64,000 nucleotides of DNA from assembly GCA_046349615.1 (NCBI GenBank), contig JAXMBZ010000001.1:372001-436000 (forward strand), given 5' to 3'. This stretch comes from JADJNY01 sp046349615. GTDB taxonomy: Bacteria; Planctomycetota; UBA1135; GCA-002686595. Below are positions 42,724-51,527 of this stretch, piece after piece (the first letter of the stretch is position 1; each line of letters starts with the position of its first letter). The notes under the pieces are model-generated. The model was not told the DNA's origin. It saw only the letters and a list, made by a program, of their open reading frames with translations, and did no database searches. The translations under genes and the position numbers were made by a program.

Positions 42724-45700
42724 CGCAGCACCACCGTCGCGTCCGAAGCGAGGAGCGTCGAGCCCACGAGCACGAGCGCCGCGAGCTCGGGCTCCGCGCG
42801 TTCGGACGCCAAGAGCGCCTTGCATGCCGCGCCGTCGCCGCGGAAGCGCGTCGTCTCGCGCGCGTGCAGGTCGACGAGCGTCGCGAGCTCGGTGTCGCGC
42901 GGCGCGCGCCCCGCGAGGCGGCGGAAGACGAGCTCCACGCGCTCCTTCGTCGTCGCGCGCTCGGTGCAGACGCGTCGAGCGAGCTCGCGCGCGCACTCGA
43001 CGAACACCGGGTCGTTCAGGAGCACGAGCGCCTGCAGCGGCGTGTTCGTGGTCCCGCGGCGCGCGAGGCACGTCTCGCGGCTCCCTGCGTCGAACGCAGT
43101 GAGGTTCGGCGGCGGCGCGGTGCGCTTTCGGAAGGTGTAGAGGCTCCGCCGATGCGCGTCCGCGCCCGTGTCGGGTTGGTACGAGCCCGTCGCGCCCGCT
43201 TCCTCCCACAGCCCAGGAGGTTGCCACGGTTTCACGCTCGGTCCGCCGAGCCGTTCGACGAGCAGCCCCGACGCGAGGAGCGCTTGATCGCGCAGCATCT
43301 CGGCCGACAAACGGAACGACGGTCCGCGCGCGAGGAGCTCGTTCGCGGGGTCGCGTTCGCGCGAAGCGGCGCTCGTCGAGCTCTGCCGGAACGTCGCGGA
43401 GAGCACGATGCGGCGCAGCATGCGCTTCACGCTCCAACCGTCGGCGCGGAAGTCGACCGCGAGCGCGTCGAGCAGCTCGGGATGCGTCGGCCACGCGCCC
43501 TGCAGGCCGAAGTTCTCCTGCGTCTCGACGATCCCGCGGCCGAAGCACTGCGCCCAGAGCCGGTTCACCTCGACGCGCGCGACGAGCGGGTTCTTCTCGT
43601 CCGTCATCCAACGCGCGAGCCCGAGGCGATCCTTCGAGAAGCTCGGGTCGAACGGGAAGAGCGCCTCGATCGCGCGGTCGGGCTGCACCGGGCGCGCGGG
43701 ATCCGGATCGTCGTAGCGTCCACGCCGCAGCACGAACGCAGGCCGCGCGTACGGCGTCGCACGCATCACCATCAGCTCGGGCAGGCCGTCGTGCAGCTGT
43801 TGCCACGCGGCGAGCGCTTCGCGGAACTCGCCGGCCGCGGCGATGCACGGCGCATCGACGACGTGTTGGAAGAACTCTTCGAGCGCGCGGTCCACGACCC
43901 GTTCGTTCCCGAGTCCGGTCAGGGGGAGTGGACTCGGGCCGGTTCCACTCGTCGAACCCGCCGCGAAGAGCGCGTAGGCCTCGATCGCGGTCAGCTCGCG
44001 ATCGTAGATCGCGAGCTCGTCGAGCGCGCCGTTCGCGAAGCCCACGTCGCGGTCGCGATGGCCGATCTGGAAGATGCGCGCCGTCGCGCCGCCTTCGAGT
44101 CGGTCCCGAACGCGTTCCGCGACCTGGCGCGTGCCGTCCAAGAAGACCGTGAGCCCATGTGCGCTCGACGATCCGTCGTACGTCAGCACGACGTGCACCC
44201 AGCGCCCGAGCGGGAGGGGCTGCTTCGTCCGAACGGCCGCCGCGGAGCCCGGCCAGAAGTGCACGACCTGCCACGCGAGCCGACCGTCCTCGATCAACAC
44301 CTGGTAGCCCTGCGGATCCGACTCGATCGTGAAGGGCGCCGTGTGCAGCACGACCGCGCGATCCTTGGAGTCCGGACAGCGCATCCAGAACGCGAGACTG
44401 AACGCATCGCACCGGCGGAACGGAGGGACGTCGGACACGTCCACTCCCGTGTCGCCGTCGAAGAACGTGGCGCGGTTCGTCGCGGATTCGGAGGCGTTCG
44501 CGTCGGTGGCGCCGCTCGGACGCGCTCCTTCGATCGTCCCGTCGAGCGGCACGAGCTTCACCGGAGGCGCGACCGTGACCGCGGGGCCGCCTCGCTTCCA
44601 CTCCTCGAAAGCGGCGTGACGCTCGCGTCGGACGGAGCGCAGATGCTCCCACGCGCGCGTCGACTCCCGCCCGAGGCGTGCGAGTTCCTTCTCCTGCTCC
44701 GCGCTCGGCAAGCGCAGCGTCGGCGGCGGCAGCGCGCCGTGCGAGTACGCGTACGTGCCGGGCTCGTCGATCGCGCCGAGGAACGCGCCGAGCGAGTAGA
44801 AGTCGCGCTGCTCGATCGGATCGTATTTGTGGTCGTGGCAGCGCGCGCACTCGACCGTGAGCCCGAGGAACGCCGTGCTCGTCGTCGCGACTCGGTCGGC
44901 GATCGCTTCCTGGCGGAACTCCTCGTCGATCGAGCCGCCCTCGTTCGTCATGCGGTGCAGGCGCTGGAACGCGGTCGCGACGATCTGCTCCTTCGTCGCG
45001 CCGGGCACGAGGTCGCCCGCGAGCTGGTCGCGCACGAACTGGTCGTAGGGCCGATCCGCGTCGAACGCCGCGATCACCCAATCGCGCCACGGCCACGCGT
45101 GGTTCTCCCAGTCGCTCTGGTACCCGAACGTGTCCGCGAAACGCGCGACGTCGAGCCAGTCCGCGGCCATGCGCTCGCCGTAGCGCGGCGACGCGAGCAG
45201 GCGGTCGACCGCTCGCTCGTACGCGCCGTCCTTCGCGTCGCGCTCGAACGCGTCCGTCTCCTCGGGCGTCGGCGGCAGGCCCGTCAGCACGAACGACGCG
45301 CGCCGCAGCAGCGTCGCGCGGTCCGCCTCGGGCGCGGGCGCGAGCCCTTCCTTCTCCAAGCGCGCGAGCACGAAGCGGTCGATCGCGTCGCGACACCACG
45401 CGGCGTTCTTCACGCTCGGCGGCGCGCTCGCGCGCGGCGGCACGAAGGCCCAGTGCGGCGCGTACTCGGCGCCCTGCTCGATCCAGCGCGCGAGCACGTC
45501 CTTCTGCGCGTCCGTCAGCGGTCGGCCGAGCGACGGCGGCGGCATGATCGCGTCGGGATCGTCGCTCCGGATGCGGTCGACGAGCGCGCTCGACGCGGGA
45601 TCGCCGGGCACGATCGCGTGCTCGCCGTCGCCGAGCGTCGCGCGCGAACCGTCCTCGGTGTCGAGCCGCAGCCCGCGCTTGCGCGCGCCTTCGTCGGGTC

Positions 45701-45872
45701 CGTGGCAGCGGAAGCAGCGATCCGCGAGGATCGGCCGCACGTCGCGGCCGAAGTCGAGCTCGGGCTCGTGCTCGGGTTCGACGGCGGACGGAGGCGTCTC
45801 GGTCGTCACCGACGCCGCGCACGCCGCGAGGACGGCGAGCAGAACGAGTCGGAGGAGCGTGCGCGTCGACAC
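42720..45872 (-). CDS. PSCyt1-DUF1549-LamG-DUF1553 secreted cytochrome-like lipoprotein
   Basis: The 1050-residue product has a lipoprotein signal (LLAVLAACAAS). PSCyt1 (heme motif CFRCHGPD, about residue 53, with MPPPSLGRPL as likely axial Met region) precedes DUF1549 (WLDVARFADTFGYQSD, ECARCHDHKYDPIEQRDFY with a second CxxCH). A LamG/concanavalin-like domain is inserted near 470-630 (FSLAFWMRCPDSKDRAVV, RWVHVVLTYDGSSSAHG). DUF1553 follows (LARWMTDEKNPLVARVEVNRLW, RRSLYTFRKRTAPPPNLTAFD). Such proteins are abundant in Planctomycetota, possibly in redox-linked polysaccharide use. That function is literature-level inference. Confidence 0.94.
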   Translation of the reverse strand: MSTRTLLRLVLLAVLAACAASVTTETPPSAVEPEHEPELDFGRDVRPILADRCFRCHGPDEGARKRGLRLDTEDGSRATLGDGEHAIVPGDPASSALVDRIRSDDPDAIMPPPSLGRPLTDAQKDVLARWIEQGAEYAPHWAFVPPRASAPPSVKNAAWCRDAIDRFVLARLEKEGLAPAPEADRATLLRRASFVLTGLPPTPEETDAFERDAKDGAYERAVDRLLASPRYGERMAADWLDVARFADTFGYQSDWENHAWPWRDWVIAAFDADRPYDQFVRDQLAGDLVPGATKEQIVATAFQRLHRMTNEGGSIDEEFRQEAIADRVATTSTAFLGLTVECARCHDHKYDPIEQRDFYSLGAFLGAIDEPGTYAYSHGALPPPTLRLPSAEQEKELARLGRESTRAWEHLRSVRRERHAAFEEWKRGGPAVTVAPPVKLVPLDGTIEGARPSGATDANASESATNRATFFDGDTGVDVSDVPPFRRCDAFSLAFWMRCPDSKDRAVVLHTAPFTIESDPQGYQVLIEDGRLAWQVVHFWPGSAAAVRTKQPLPLGRWVHVVLTYDGSSSAHGLTVFLDGTRQVAERVRDRLEGGATARIFQIGHRDRDVGFANGALDELAIYDRELTAIEAYALFAAGSTSGTGPSPLPLTGLGNERVVDRALEEFFQHVVDAPCIAAAGEFREALAAWQQLHDGLPELMVMRATPYARPAFVLRRGRYDDPDPARPVQPDRAIEALFPFDPSFSKDRLGLARWMTDEKNPLVARVEVNRLWAQCFGRGIVETQENFGLQGAWPTHPELLDALAVDFRADGWSVKRMLRRIVLSATFRQSSTSAASRERDPANELLARGPSFRLSAEMLRDQALLASGLLVERLGGPSVKPWQPPGLWEEAGATGSYQPDTGADAHRRSLYTFRKRTAPPPNLTAFDAGSRETCLARRGTTNTPLQALVLLNDPVFVECARELARRVCTERATTKERVELVFRRLAGRAPRDTELATLVDLHARETTRFRGDGAACKALLASERAEPELAALVLVGSTLLASDATVVLR

Positions 45873-45950
45873 GTGCGCGAGTCTATCGACGGAGCGCGCG
45901 ATCGACAGTCCTCGAACGGCGCGAAGGAGCTCGCGGCACGGGCGCGGACC

Positions 45951-46370
45951 TCACGCTCCGAGCGGTTCGAACAGAGCGTCGGCCCGCTTCGCGGCCTCAC
46001 GGAGCTCCTCGTCCATCGTCGCGAGACGGAGACCCTTCTGCAGACACACGTCGAGATACGTCGCGTCGTAGACCGTCAGGCCGGTTCGATCGGCGAGCGG
46101 CAGGACGCGCTCGAAAACCACGTTGCGCGGAAGGGGCACGACTTCGATGGGCAGTTCGCCGAGAAAGCGGAGCGCGCGCTCCAGCTGTTTCGAATCGAGA
46201 CGCTTCCTGCGCTTGGCCGAGAGGAGCACGTTCGACATCTCCTGACACCACAGCGCCGGGACCAACGCCTCGTGATCCTCGAGGACGTGGAGGACGGCCT
46301 CGCCGTAGGGATCCGCTTCGTCCCCGAAGCACCACGAGAGGGCCACGGAGACATCGAGCACGAGCTTCAC
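45951..46370 (-). CDS. PIN-domain toxin (VapC type)
   Basis: The 139-residue PIN ribonuclease domain has its acidic residues: LVLDVSVALSWCF (Asp6), the central Glu in WCQEMSNVLLSA, YDATYLDVCLQKG, and the final Asp in LATMDEEL. VapC toxins cleave tRNA or rRNA. Its ATG overlaps the stop of the upstream antitoxin gene, as usual in type II toxin-antitoxin operons. Confidence 0.93.
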   Translation of the reverse strand: MKLVLDVSVALSWCFGDEADPYGEAVLHVLEDHEALVPALWCQEMSNVLLSAKRRKRLDSKQLERALRFLGELPIEVVPLPRNVVFERVLPLADRTGLTVYDATYLDVCLQKGLRLATMDEELREAAKRADALFEPLGA

Positions 46371-46627
46371 TTCCGTCCCTCGCGCAAGAGATCGCGGAGC
46401 GAGAGCCCGCGGAGCTTCGTGCCCTTCCGCAGGAGCCTCAACTCGGCGATCGCCTCGCGGACCTTCTTCCGATCGTGAGCGTCCTCGAAGGGGATCAGGC
46501 GCGCGATGGGGGTGCCGTGTCGCGTGAGGACGATCGTCATGCCGTCCTCGACGAGATCGAGGAGTTCCGAGAGCTTGTTCTTCGCTTCGAACGCGCCGTA
46601 GGTCGTCGCGGGGTTGGATCGGTTCAT
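46367..46627 (-). CDS. Phd/YefM-family antitoxin
   Basis: The 86-residue protein starts at ATG 46627 and carries the Phd/YefM N-terminal DNA-binding fold: TYGAFEAKNKLSELLDLVEDG and IVLTRHGTPIARLIPF. A flexible charged C-terminus (LRGLSLRDLLREGRK) would wrap the VapC-type toxin. The 4-base overlap with the toxin gene supports co-translation. The open frame extends to 46690, but the added residues do not resemble the family. Confidence 0.92.
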   Translation of the reverse strand: MNRSNPATTYGAFEAKNKLSELLDLVEDGMTIVLTRHGTPIARLIPFEDAHDRKKVREAIAELRLLRKGTKLRGLSLRDLLREGRK

Positions 46628-46736
46628 GGATTGTCCAGGTCGAGTCAAGCTAGCTGGACCTGGCTGAACCGTCCGGGCCGGACTCCGCACTGGAGTGGGC
46701 TGGGGACGAACGCGAGCGCGACTTCCGCCCCCGACC

Positions 46737-47978
46737 TCACTCGCCTTCGAAATCGACGATCTCGACGCCCGCGCACGCCGCGTCGACGAGCGCGTCGATC
46801 GGCAGGTTGCGCTCGAATTCCTCGCACAGTGCGAGATCCCCGTGGATCACGGGCTTCGTCGGCATGAACACGGTGCAGCAGTCGGGCTCCTGGCGGTTCG
46901 ACGTCTCGAACGTGCCGATCCTGCGCGCGATCGCGATCGTGTCGTCCTTGTCGAAACCGACGAGCGGACGCAGCACCGGCAGCGTGCTCGCCGACGCGAT
47001 GCAGTTCATGTTCTCGATCGTCTGGCTCGCGACTTGACCGAGGCTCTCGCCGGTGACGAGCGCGTCGAGTTGGTGCGCCCTCGCGAGCCGCGATGCGATG
47101 CGCTGCATCATGCGGCGATAGAGCACGGTGCGGTAGCTCTCCGGCGCGCCGTCGCGGATCGCTTCCTGGCACGCGGTGAACGGCACGACGTACGTGCGCG
47201 CGTTCGGCTGCCACTGCGCGAGGTTGCGCGCGAGGGAGAGGACCTTCTCCTTCGACGGTTCGCCGATGTACGGGTACGAGTGGAACGTCACGAACGACAT
47301 CCACATCCCGCGCTTCATCATCATCCACGCGGCGACGGGCGAGTCGATGCCGCCGGAGAGCAGGCACAGCCCGCGGCCGCTCGATCCGACGGGGAGTCCC
47401 GCGGCGCCCGCGAGTCGGCGCGCGAAGAGGTACGCGCCTTCCGCGCGGATGTCGATGCCGAGCGTGAGCTCGGGGTCGTCGAGCTTGACCTTCACGCCGG
47501 GGACGCCGGCGAGGACGTGCTCGCCGGCCTGGCGGTCGAAGACGTTCGACGGGATCGGGAAGCGCTTGTCGGCGCGCGTGGTCTCGACGCGGCAGGTGAC
47601 CGTGCGCGCGCTCGCGTCGTGCGGGCCGCGCAGCGACTCGAGCGCGTCGAGGAAGACCGCGCGCGCGACGGGGAGGATCGCGTCGGCCGTCGGCGCGGTG
47701 ATCCACGCGGGCGAGATCGATTTCAGGCCGAAGACGTGCTGCAGCTTGCGCGCGATCTGCTCCGAGCGCCGCTCGGGGAAGACGAGCATGCGGTTGTAGA
47801 CGCGCTCGACCCGGACGGGGGAGATGGGGGCGGTCTGGCGGAGGATGTTGCGGCGCAGGCGGGAGATGAACTGGTCCTGGTTCAGGCCTTTGAGCGTCAG
47901 CTCGCCGTAGCGGAGGAGCAGCGCGGGCGCGGGGAGGAGCGCGCCGTCCGGGGTCAGTGCGGGAGGCAGGGAGGGCAT
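46737..47978 (-). CDS. thiI: tRNA 4-thiouridine synthase ThiI, without rhodanese domain
   Basis: Adenylates and thiolates U8 of tRNA. The 413-residue protein starts at ATG 47978. It has an N-terminal ferredoxin-like domain (LLLRYGELTLKGLNQDQF), a THUMP domain, the PP-loop LCLLSGGIDSPVAAWMMMKRG, and ALVTGESLGQVASQT. The C-terminal rhodanese domain with the sulfur-carrying Cys found in E. coli is absent; the protein ends at VEIVDFEGE. The cysteine desulfurase gene 35 bp upstream is the likely direct sulfur donor, as in Bacillus-type ThiI-NifZ pairs. Confidence 0.96.
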   Translation of the reverse strand: MPSLPPALTPDGALLPAPALLLRYGELTLKGLNQDQFISRLRRNILRQTAPISPVRVERVYNRMLVFPERRSEQIARKLQHVFGLKSISPAWITAPTADAILPVARAVFLDALESLRGPHDASARTVTCRVETTRADKRFPIPSNVFDRQAGEHVLAGVPGVKVKLDDPELTLGIDIRAEGAYLFARRLAGAAGLPVGSSGRGLCLLSGGIDSPVAAWMMMKRGMWMSFVTFHSYPYIGEPSKEKVLSLARNLAQWQPNARTYVVPFTACQEAIRDGAPESYRTVLYRRMMQRIASRLARAHQLDALVTGESLGQVASQTIENMNCIASASTLPVLRPLVGFDKDDTIAIARRIGTFETSNRQEPDCCTVFMPTKPVIHGDLALCEEFERNLPIDALVDAACAGVEIVDFEGE

Positions 47979-48013
47979 GGTGGGGGCGGAAGCGTAGCAG
48001 AGCGCGCGCAGCG

Positions 48014-49162
48014 TCAGGTCTTCGCCGACGCGAGCCTCGACTCGACCGCGTGCAGCGCTGCGAGGAACGCCTCGACGTCCATCGCCGTCGTCGTGTGCGA
48101 GAACGAGAGGCGCAGCATCGTCCGCGCTTCGTCGGGCGTCAGTCCGAGCGCGAGCAGCGACGGGCTGATGGCCGCTTTCTGCGCCTGGCACGCGCTCCCC
48201 GCGCTCACGACGACGCCGCGTTCCTCGAGGTGGTGCATGCGCACCTCGGACGGCACGCCGGGGACGAGCAACGCCGCGATGTGCGGCGCCGTCGCGCCGC
48301 GATCGAAGAGTCGAATGCTCGGGAAGCGTGCCAGGCCCGCCACGAGCTCGGCGCGCAAGGCGCGGAGCGCGCGCTCGTGCTCGGGACGCTCGTCCTCCGC
48401 GAACTGCGCGGCCGCGCCGAAGCCCACGATCGCCGCGACGTTCGGCGTGCCCGAGCGCAGCCCGCGCTCCTGTCCGCCGCCGTGGACGAGCGGATCGAGC
48501 GCCGTGTTCTCGCGCACGAAGAGCGCGCCCGCGCCCTGCGGTCCGTGCGCCTTGTGCGCGGAGAGCGCGAGCGTGTCGCAGCCGAGCGCCTCGACGTCGA
48601 GCTCGAGCTTCCCGAGCGCCTGCACCGCGTCGACGTGGACGAGCGCGTGCTTCGAGCGCGCGCGGACGGCACGCGCGAGCTCGCGCACCGGATAGATCGT
48701 GCCGACTTCGTTCTGCACGAGCATCTGCGCCACGAGCACCGTGTCCGCGCGCATCCGGCCCGCCGCGTGCTCCAAATCGAGCGCGCCGCGCGCGTCGAGG
48801 CGCAGCGTCTCGACCTCGAAGCCCTCGCGCGCGAGCGCGAGCGCGCTTTCGCGCACGCACGCGTGCTCCGCCGGCCCGACGAGCACGTGCCGGCCCTTCT
48901 CGCGTCGCGCGCGCGCGCCGCCGAGCACCGCGAGCGCGTTCGCTTCGGTGCCGCCCGACGTGAAGACGACCTCGTCGCGTCGTGCGCCGATCGCGCGCGC
49001 GACCGAAGCACGCGCCGCCTCGATCGCCTGCGCGGCTGCGACGCCCGGCTTGTGGCGCGACGACGGGTTGCCGAAGCGCTCGCCGAGCCAGGGGAGCATC
49101 GCTTCGCGCACCCGCGGGTCGAGCGGCGTCGTCGCGGCGTGGTCGAGGTAGACGAAGGCCAT
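48014..49162 (-). CDS. Cysteine desulfurase (IscS/NifS family)
   Basis: The 382-residue PLP enzyme releases sulfur from cysteine as an enzyme persulfide. N-terminal YLDHAATTPLDPRVREAM, PLP Lys in LSAHKAHGPQGAG, and the active-site Cys loop SAGSACQAQKAAIS are all present. ATG 49162 opens the gene. It lies directly upstream of thiI on the same strand, so it probably serves tRNA thiolation rather than general Fe-S cluster assembly (no iscU, iscA or fdx nearby). Confidence 0.95.
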   Translation of the reverse strand: MAFVYLDHAATTPLDPRVREAMLPWLGERFGNPSSRHKPGVAAAQAIEAARASVARAIGARRDEVVFTSGGTEANALAVLGGARARREKGRHVLVGPAEHACVRESALALAREGFEVETLRLDARGALDLEHAAGRMRADTVLVAQMLVQNEVGTIYPVRELARAVRARSKHALVHVDAVQALGKLELDVEALGCDTLALSAHKAHGPQGAGALFVRENTALDPLVHGGGQERGLRSGTPNVAAIVGFGAAAQFAEDERPEHERALRALRAELVAGLARFPSIRLFDRGATAPHIAALLVPGVPSEVRMHHLEERGVVVSAGSACQAQKAAISPSLLALGLTPDEARTMLRLSFSHTTTAMDVEAFLAALHAVESRLASAKT

Positions 49163-49193
49163 GGGAATTCCCGTCGAGGATACCCCGCGCGCG

Positions 49194-50198
49194 TCAGCGC
49201 GGCTTCGCGACGTCGAGGGGGCGCACGTTGAGCTCGCGCACCTCGCTCGCGCGCAGGTCGATCTCGAGCTGCGCGGCGTCGCCGCCCGCGCGTACGGAAA
49301 CGGTGTACTTGCCCGCGGGAAGGTCGCCGACCTCGAAGGCGCCGCCGACCGCGCTCGTCGCGGGCGGCCAGACGCGCGACGGATCGCTCGCGAGCGCGAC
49401 GAGCACGAGCGCGCCCTCGAGCGGTCCGCCGAGCGCGTCGCGCAAGGTCCCGCGGATTCGCGAGCACGTCGTCGTCAACGCGAGGCCGTCGCGATGCGCT
49501 CCTTCCTCGTGCCGGAACTCGAGCCCGCTCGCGCCCCCGGTCGGGACGAGCAGGTCGGGCCAACTGCCGTTGACCGCCCAGCGCGGATAGACGTGCGGCG
49601 TGTACTCGCCCTCGATCAGGTCCTGGAACTCGAACGCGCCGTCGTCCGCGCATTCGACGCGCACCGGGATCGGCGCGCCGAGCGTCTCGACAGGAGCTCG
49701 AGGCGTGAGGCAGATCTGCGCACCCGCCGCGACGAAGCCGAGTCCGCTCACCGTGCCGCGCAGCGTCGAGCGCTTCATCGCCGGGAGCGACGGCGGGGGC
49801 GGCAGCGGCTCGCCGAGCGCGATCGAAGCGTGCGGCTCGGACTCGGCGAACGTCGCGCGCCGCGGAGCGAAGCCCTCGGCGACGACGACGAGTTCGCGCG
49901 GTCCCGGCTGCACGCGGTCGAAGGCGAATGCGCCGTCGGCGCCGGTCTCGACGAACGAGACTTCGGCTCCGCTCGTGAGCCAGACGGTCGCGCGCGCGAC
50001 ACCTGCGCCGCTCGGCGCGACGACGCGGCTCTCGAAGCGCGCGTCGCGCTTGGGGAAATCGAGCGGTTGGAGACTCGCTCCGCTCGCGGCCTCGATCGGC
50101 TGCACGGGCTCGAGCGGCGCGGAGAAGCGCGCGACGAGGAGCAGCACGGCCAGCGCGACGAGCGCTCCGAGCGGCAGGACGAGGGCGAGCTTCTTCAC
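49194..50198 (-). CDS. Exported protein with carboxypeptidase-regulatory-like beta domains
   Basis: The 334-residue product starts with a membrane segment (KLALVLPLGALVALAVLLLV). The rest is beta-rich with at least three CarboxypepD_reg-like repeats: APSGAGVARATVWLTSG, GAFAFDRVQPGPRELVV, GAFEFQDLIEGEYT, GAFEVGDLPAGKYTVSV. Such domains are structural. I chose GTG 50198; another GTG at 50234 adds 12 Arg-rich residues. It shares orientation with the cysteine desulfurase gene (31-bp gap). Confidence 0.75.
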   Translation of the reverse strand: MKKLALVLPLGALVALAVLLLVARFSAPLEPVQPIEAASGASLQPLDFPKRDARFESRVVAPSGAGVARATVWLTSGAEVSFVETGADGAFAFDRVQPGPRELVVVAEGFAPRRATFAESEPHASIALGEPLPPPPSLPAMKRSTLRGTVSGLGFVAAGAQICLTPRAPVETLGAPIPVRVECADDGAFEFQDLIEGEYTPHVYPRWAVNGSWPDLLVPTGGASGLEFRHEEGAHRDGLALTTTCSRIRGTLRDALGGPLEGALVLVALASDPSRVWPPATSAVGGAFEVGDLPAGKYTVSVRAGGDAAQLEIDLRASEVRELNVRPLDVAKPR

Positions 50199-50312
50199 GC
50201 GCGGGAGCGTACGGGTGCGCGCGCGGGCTGTCACGCCCCGACCGTGCGGGGAGCGCGCGCTCGAGGACGCGAACGAACAGTCCCGGACGGAGTCCGAGCG
50301 ACGGCGCTCCGT

Positions 50313-50867
50313 TCAGGCCTTCAACGCCGCGACGATCTCGTCGCGCAGCGCGCGCGCGGGCTCGAACTCGCCGCAATCGAGCTCCTCGAGCGCGACGCGG
50401 AAGTCGTCGAGGCCGCGCAACCCGAGGCGGTGGTACGCGACGGCGCGCACGCCCATCTGGAGCCGGTCGCAGACGCGCACGAAGCGCGCTTCGCGCGTGC
50501 GGCCCTCGTGGAACTCGCGCCAACGGTCGAGCACGAGCGGCGGCAGCGGACCGAGGAGCTCCTTCGCCGCGCGCTCCTCCGCCTGCGCCTTCGCGCCGTC
50601 GGGCAGGAGCGCCTTGACCATGCGCGGGAGGTCGCCGGTGAGCGCTTCGGGCGCGTCGTGCAGCGTCGCGAGCACGACCGCGCGATCGACGTCGAGCGCG
50701 GGCTCGACGCGCGGACCGAGCGCGAGCACGACGAAGCACGTGTTCAGGATGTGCCCCGCGATCGGCTCGGGCGCCGGCACGTTGCGCAGGATCCAACCGG
50801 TGCGCGGCAGACTCTCGAGCGGCACGAGCGCGAGCAGCGCGGACAACGTCGACGGCTTCAGGGGCAC
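50313..50867 (-). CDS. HD-domain phosphohydrolase, YfbR-like 5'-deoxynucleotidase
   Basis: The ~184-residue protein has HD motifs in YfbR order: IAGHILNTCFVVLAL (His), LATLHDAPEALTGDLPRMVKALL (His-Asp and Glu) and RVCDRLQMGVRAVAY (late Asp). YfbR dephosphorylates deoxynucleoside monophosphates in nucleotide salvage. The start is uncertain: GTG 50867 (VPLKPSTLSALL) is used here. The open frame continues to 50945 and would overlap the divergent DUF6526 gene. Confidence 0.83.
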   Translation of the reverse strand: MPLKPSTLSALLALVPLESLPRTGWILRNVPAPEPIAGHILNTCFVVLALGPRVEPALDVDRAVVLATLHDAPEALTGDLPRMVKALLPDGAKAQAEERAAKELLGPLPPLVLDRWREFHEGRTREARFVRVCDRLQMGVRAVAYHRLGLRGLDDFRVALEELDCGEFEPARALRDEIVAALKA

Positions 50868-50937
50868 CTCCGAGGGCAGGCTAGCATCGGCCCGAAGGGC
50901 GGTGGAGCTTGACCCGCCGCGCGCTACCCTCGAACGC

Positions 50938-51384
50938 ATGTTCAAGTTCGAACGCCGCCCGCAGACCTACGCCAACCACGCCAAGTTCGAGCCGCTCTAC
51001 CACTTCGCGGCCTTCGGCATCCTCCTCGCGAACCTCGGATGGAGCGTGCGCAACGCCTTCGTCGTCGGAGGAATCGACGCCTTCCTCTCCGTCGCGCTCG
51101 CCGTCGCCCTCCTGATCCTCTTCTTCGCGATGCGCGTCTTCGCACTGAGCGTCCAAGACCGCGTGATCCGCCTCGAAGAGCGCCTGCGCATGGAACGCCT
51201 CCTCCCGGCCGACCTCCACCCCCGCATCCCGGAGTTCACGCCCCGCCAACTCGTCGCCCTTCGCTTCGCGAGCGACGCCGAACTCCCCACGCTCGCCCGC
51301 GACGTCCTGACCAATAAAATCGAAGACCCCCGCGAGATCAAACGCCGCATCCGCGAGTGGCGCCCCGACTACCTCCGCTGCTGA
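50938..51384 (+). CDS. DUF6526 family membrane protein
   Basis: The 148-residue protein has the DUF6526 opening TYANHAKFEPLYHF, two membrane helices (FGILLANLGWSVRN, FLSVALAVALLILFFAMRVFAL) and a soluble C-terminus with RLEERLRMERLLP and IKDP-type helices (KIEDPREIKRRIREWRPDYL). The family has no assigned role. ATG 50938 is the start. The first copy of the two-hairpin element begins 17 bp after its stop. Confidence 0.88.
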   Translation: MFKFERRPQTYANHAKFEPLYHFAAFGILLANLGWSVRNAFVVGGIDAFLSVALAVALLILFFAMRVFALSVQDRVIRLEERLRMERLLPADLHPRIPEFTPRQLVALRFASDAELPTLARDVLTNKIEDPREIKRRIREWRPDYLRC

Positions 51385-51401
51385 TCCCTTCTCCAACGAG
51401 A

Positions 51402-51484
51402 ACTCCGAAGAGGCGCGAACCGGTTCCTCCGGTCCGCGCCTCTTCGGAGTCTGGGACGCGGAGCGCCCACATGTGCGCCTTTGC
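51402..51484 (+). repeat. Two-hairpin element, copy 1 (terminator-like structured repeat)
   Basis: A 16-bp perfect stem (51402-51417 with 51435-51450), then an internal A/C mismatch and 5 more pairs (ACCGG/CCGGT) around loop TTCCT. A 34-nt tail (51451-51484) follows, 26 of 34 bases identical to the tail of copy 2 at 61525-61606. It lies between convergent genes (DUF6526 and HELGH peptidase), where it may also terminate transcription. The T/C-rich run after the tail supports that. Confidence 0.75.
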
Positions 51485-51527
51485 TATCTCTCTCCGTTGC
51501 CGCCCACCTGCCTCGGCGCGCCGCCCG

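Noticed and set aside
42579..46478. Plus-strand open frame of 1299 codons
   Set aside because: Shadow of the DUF1553-DUF1501 and toxin genes; composition is extreme and no family is recognisable.
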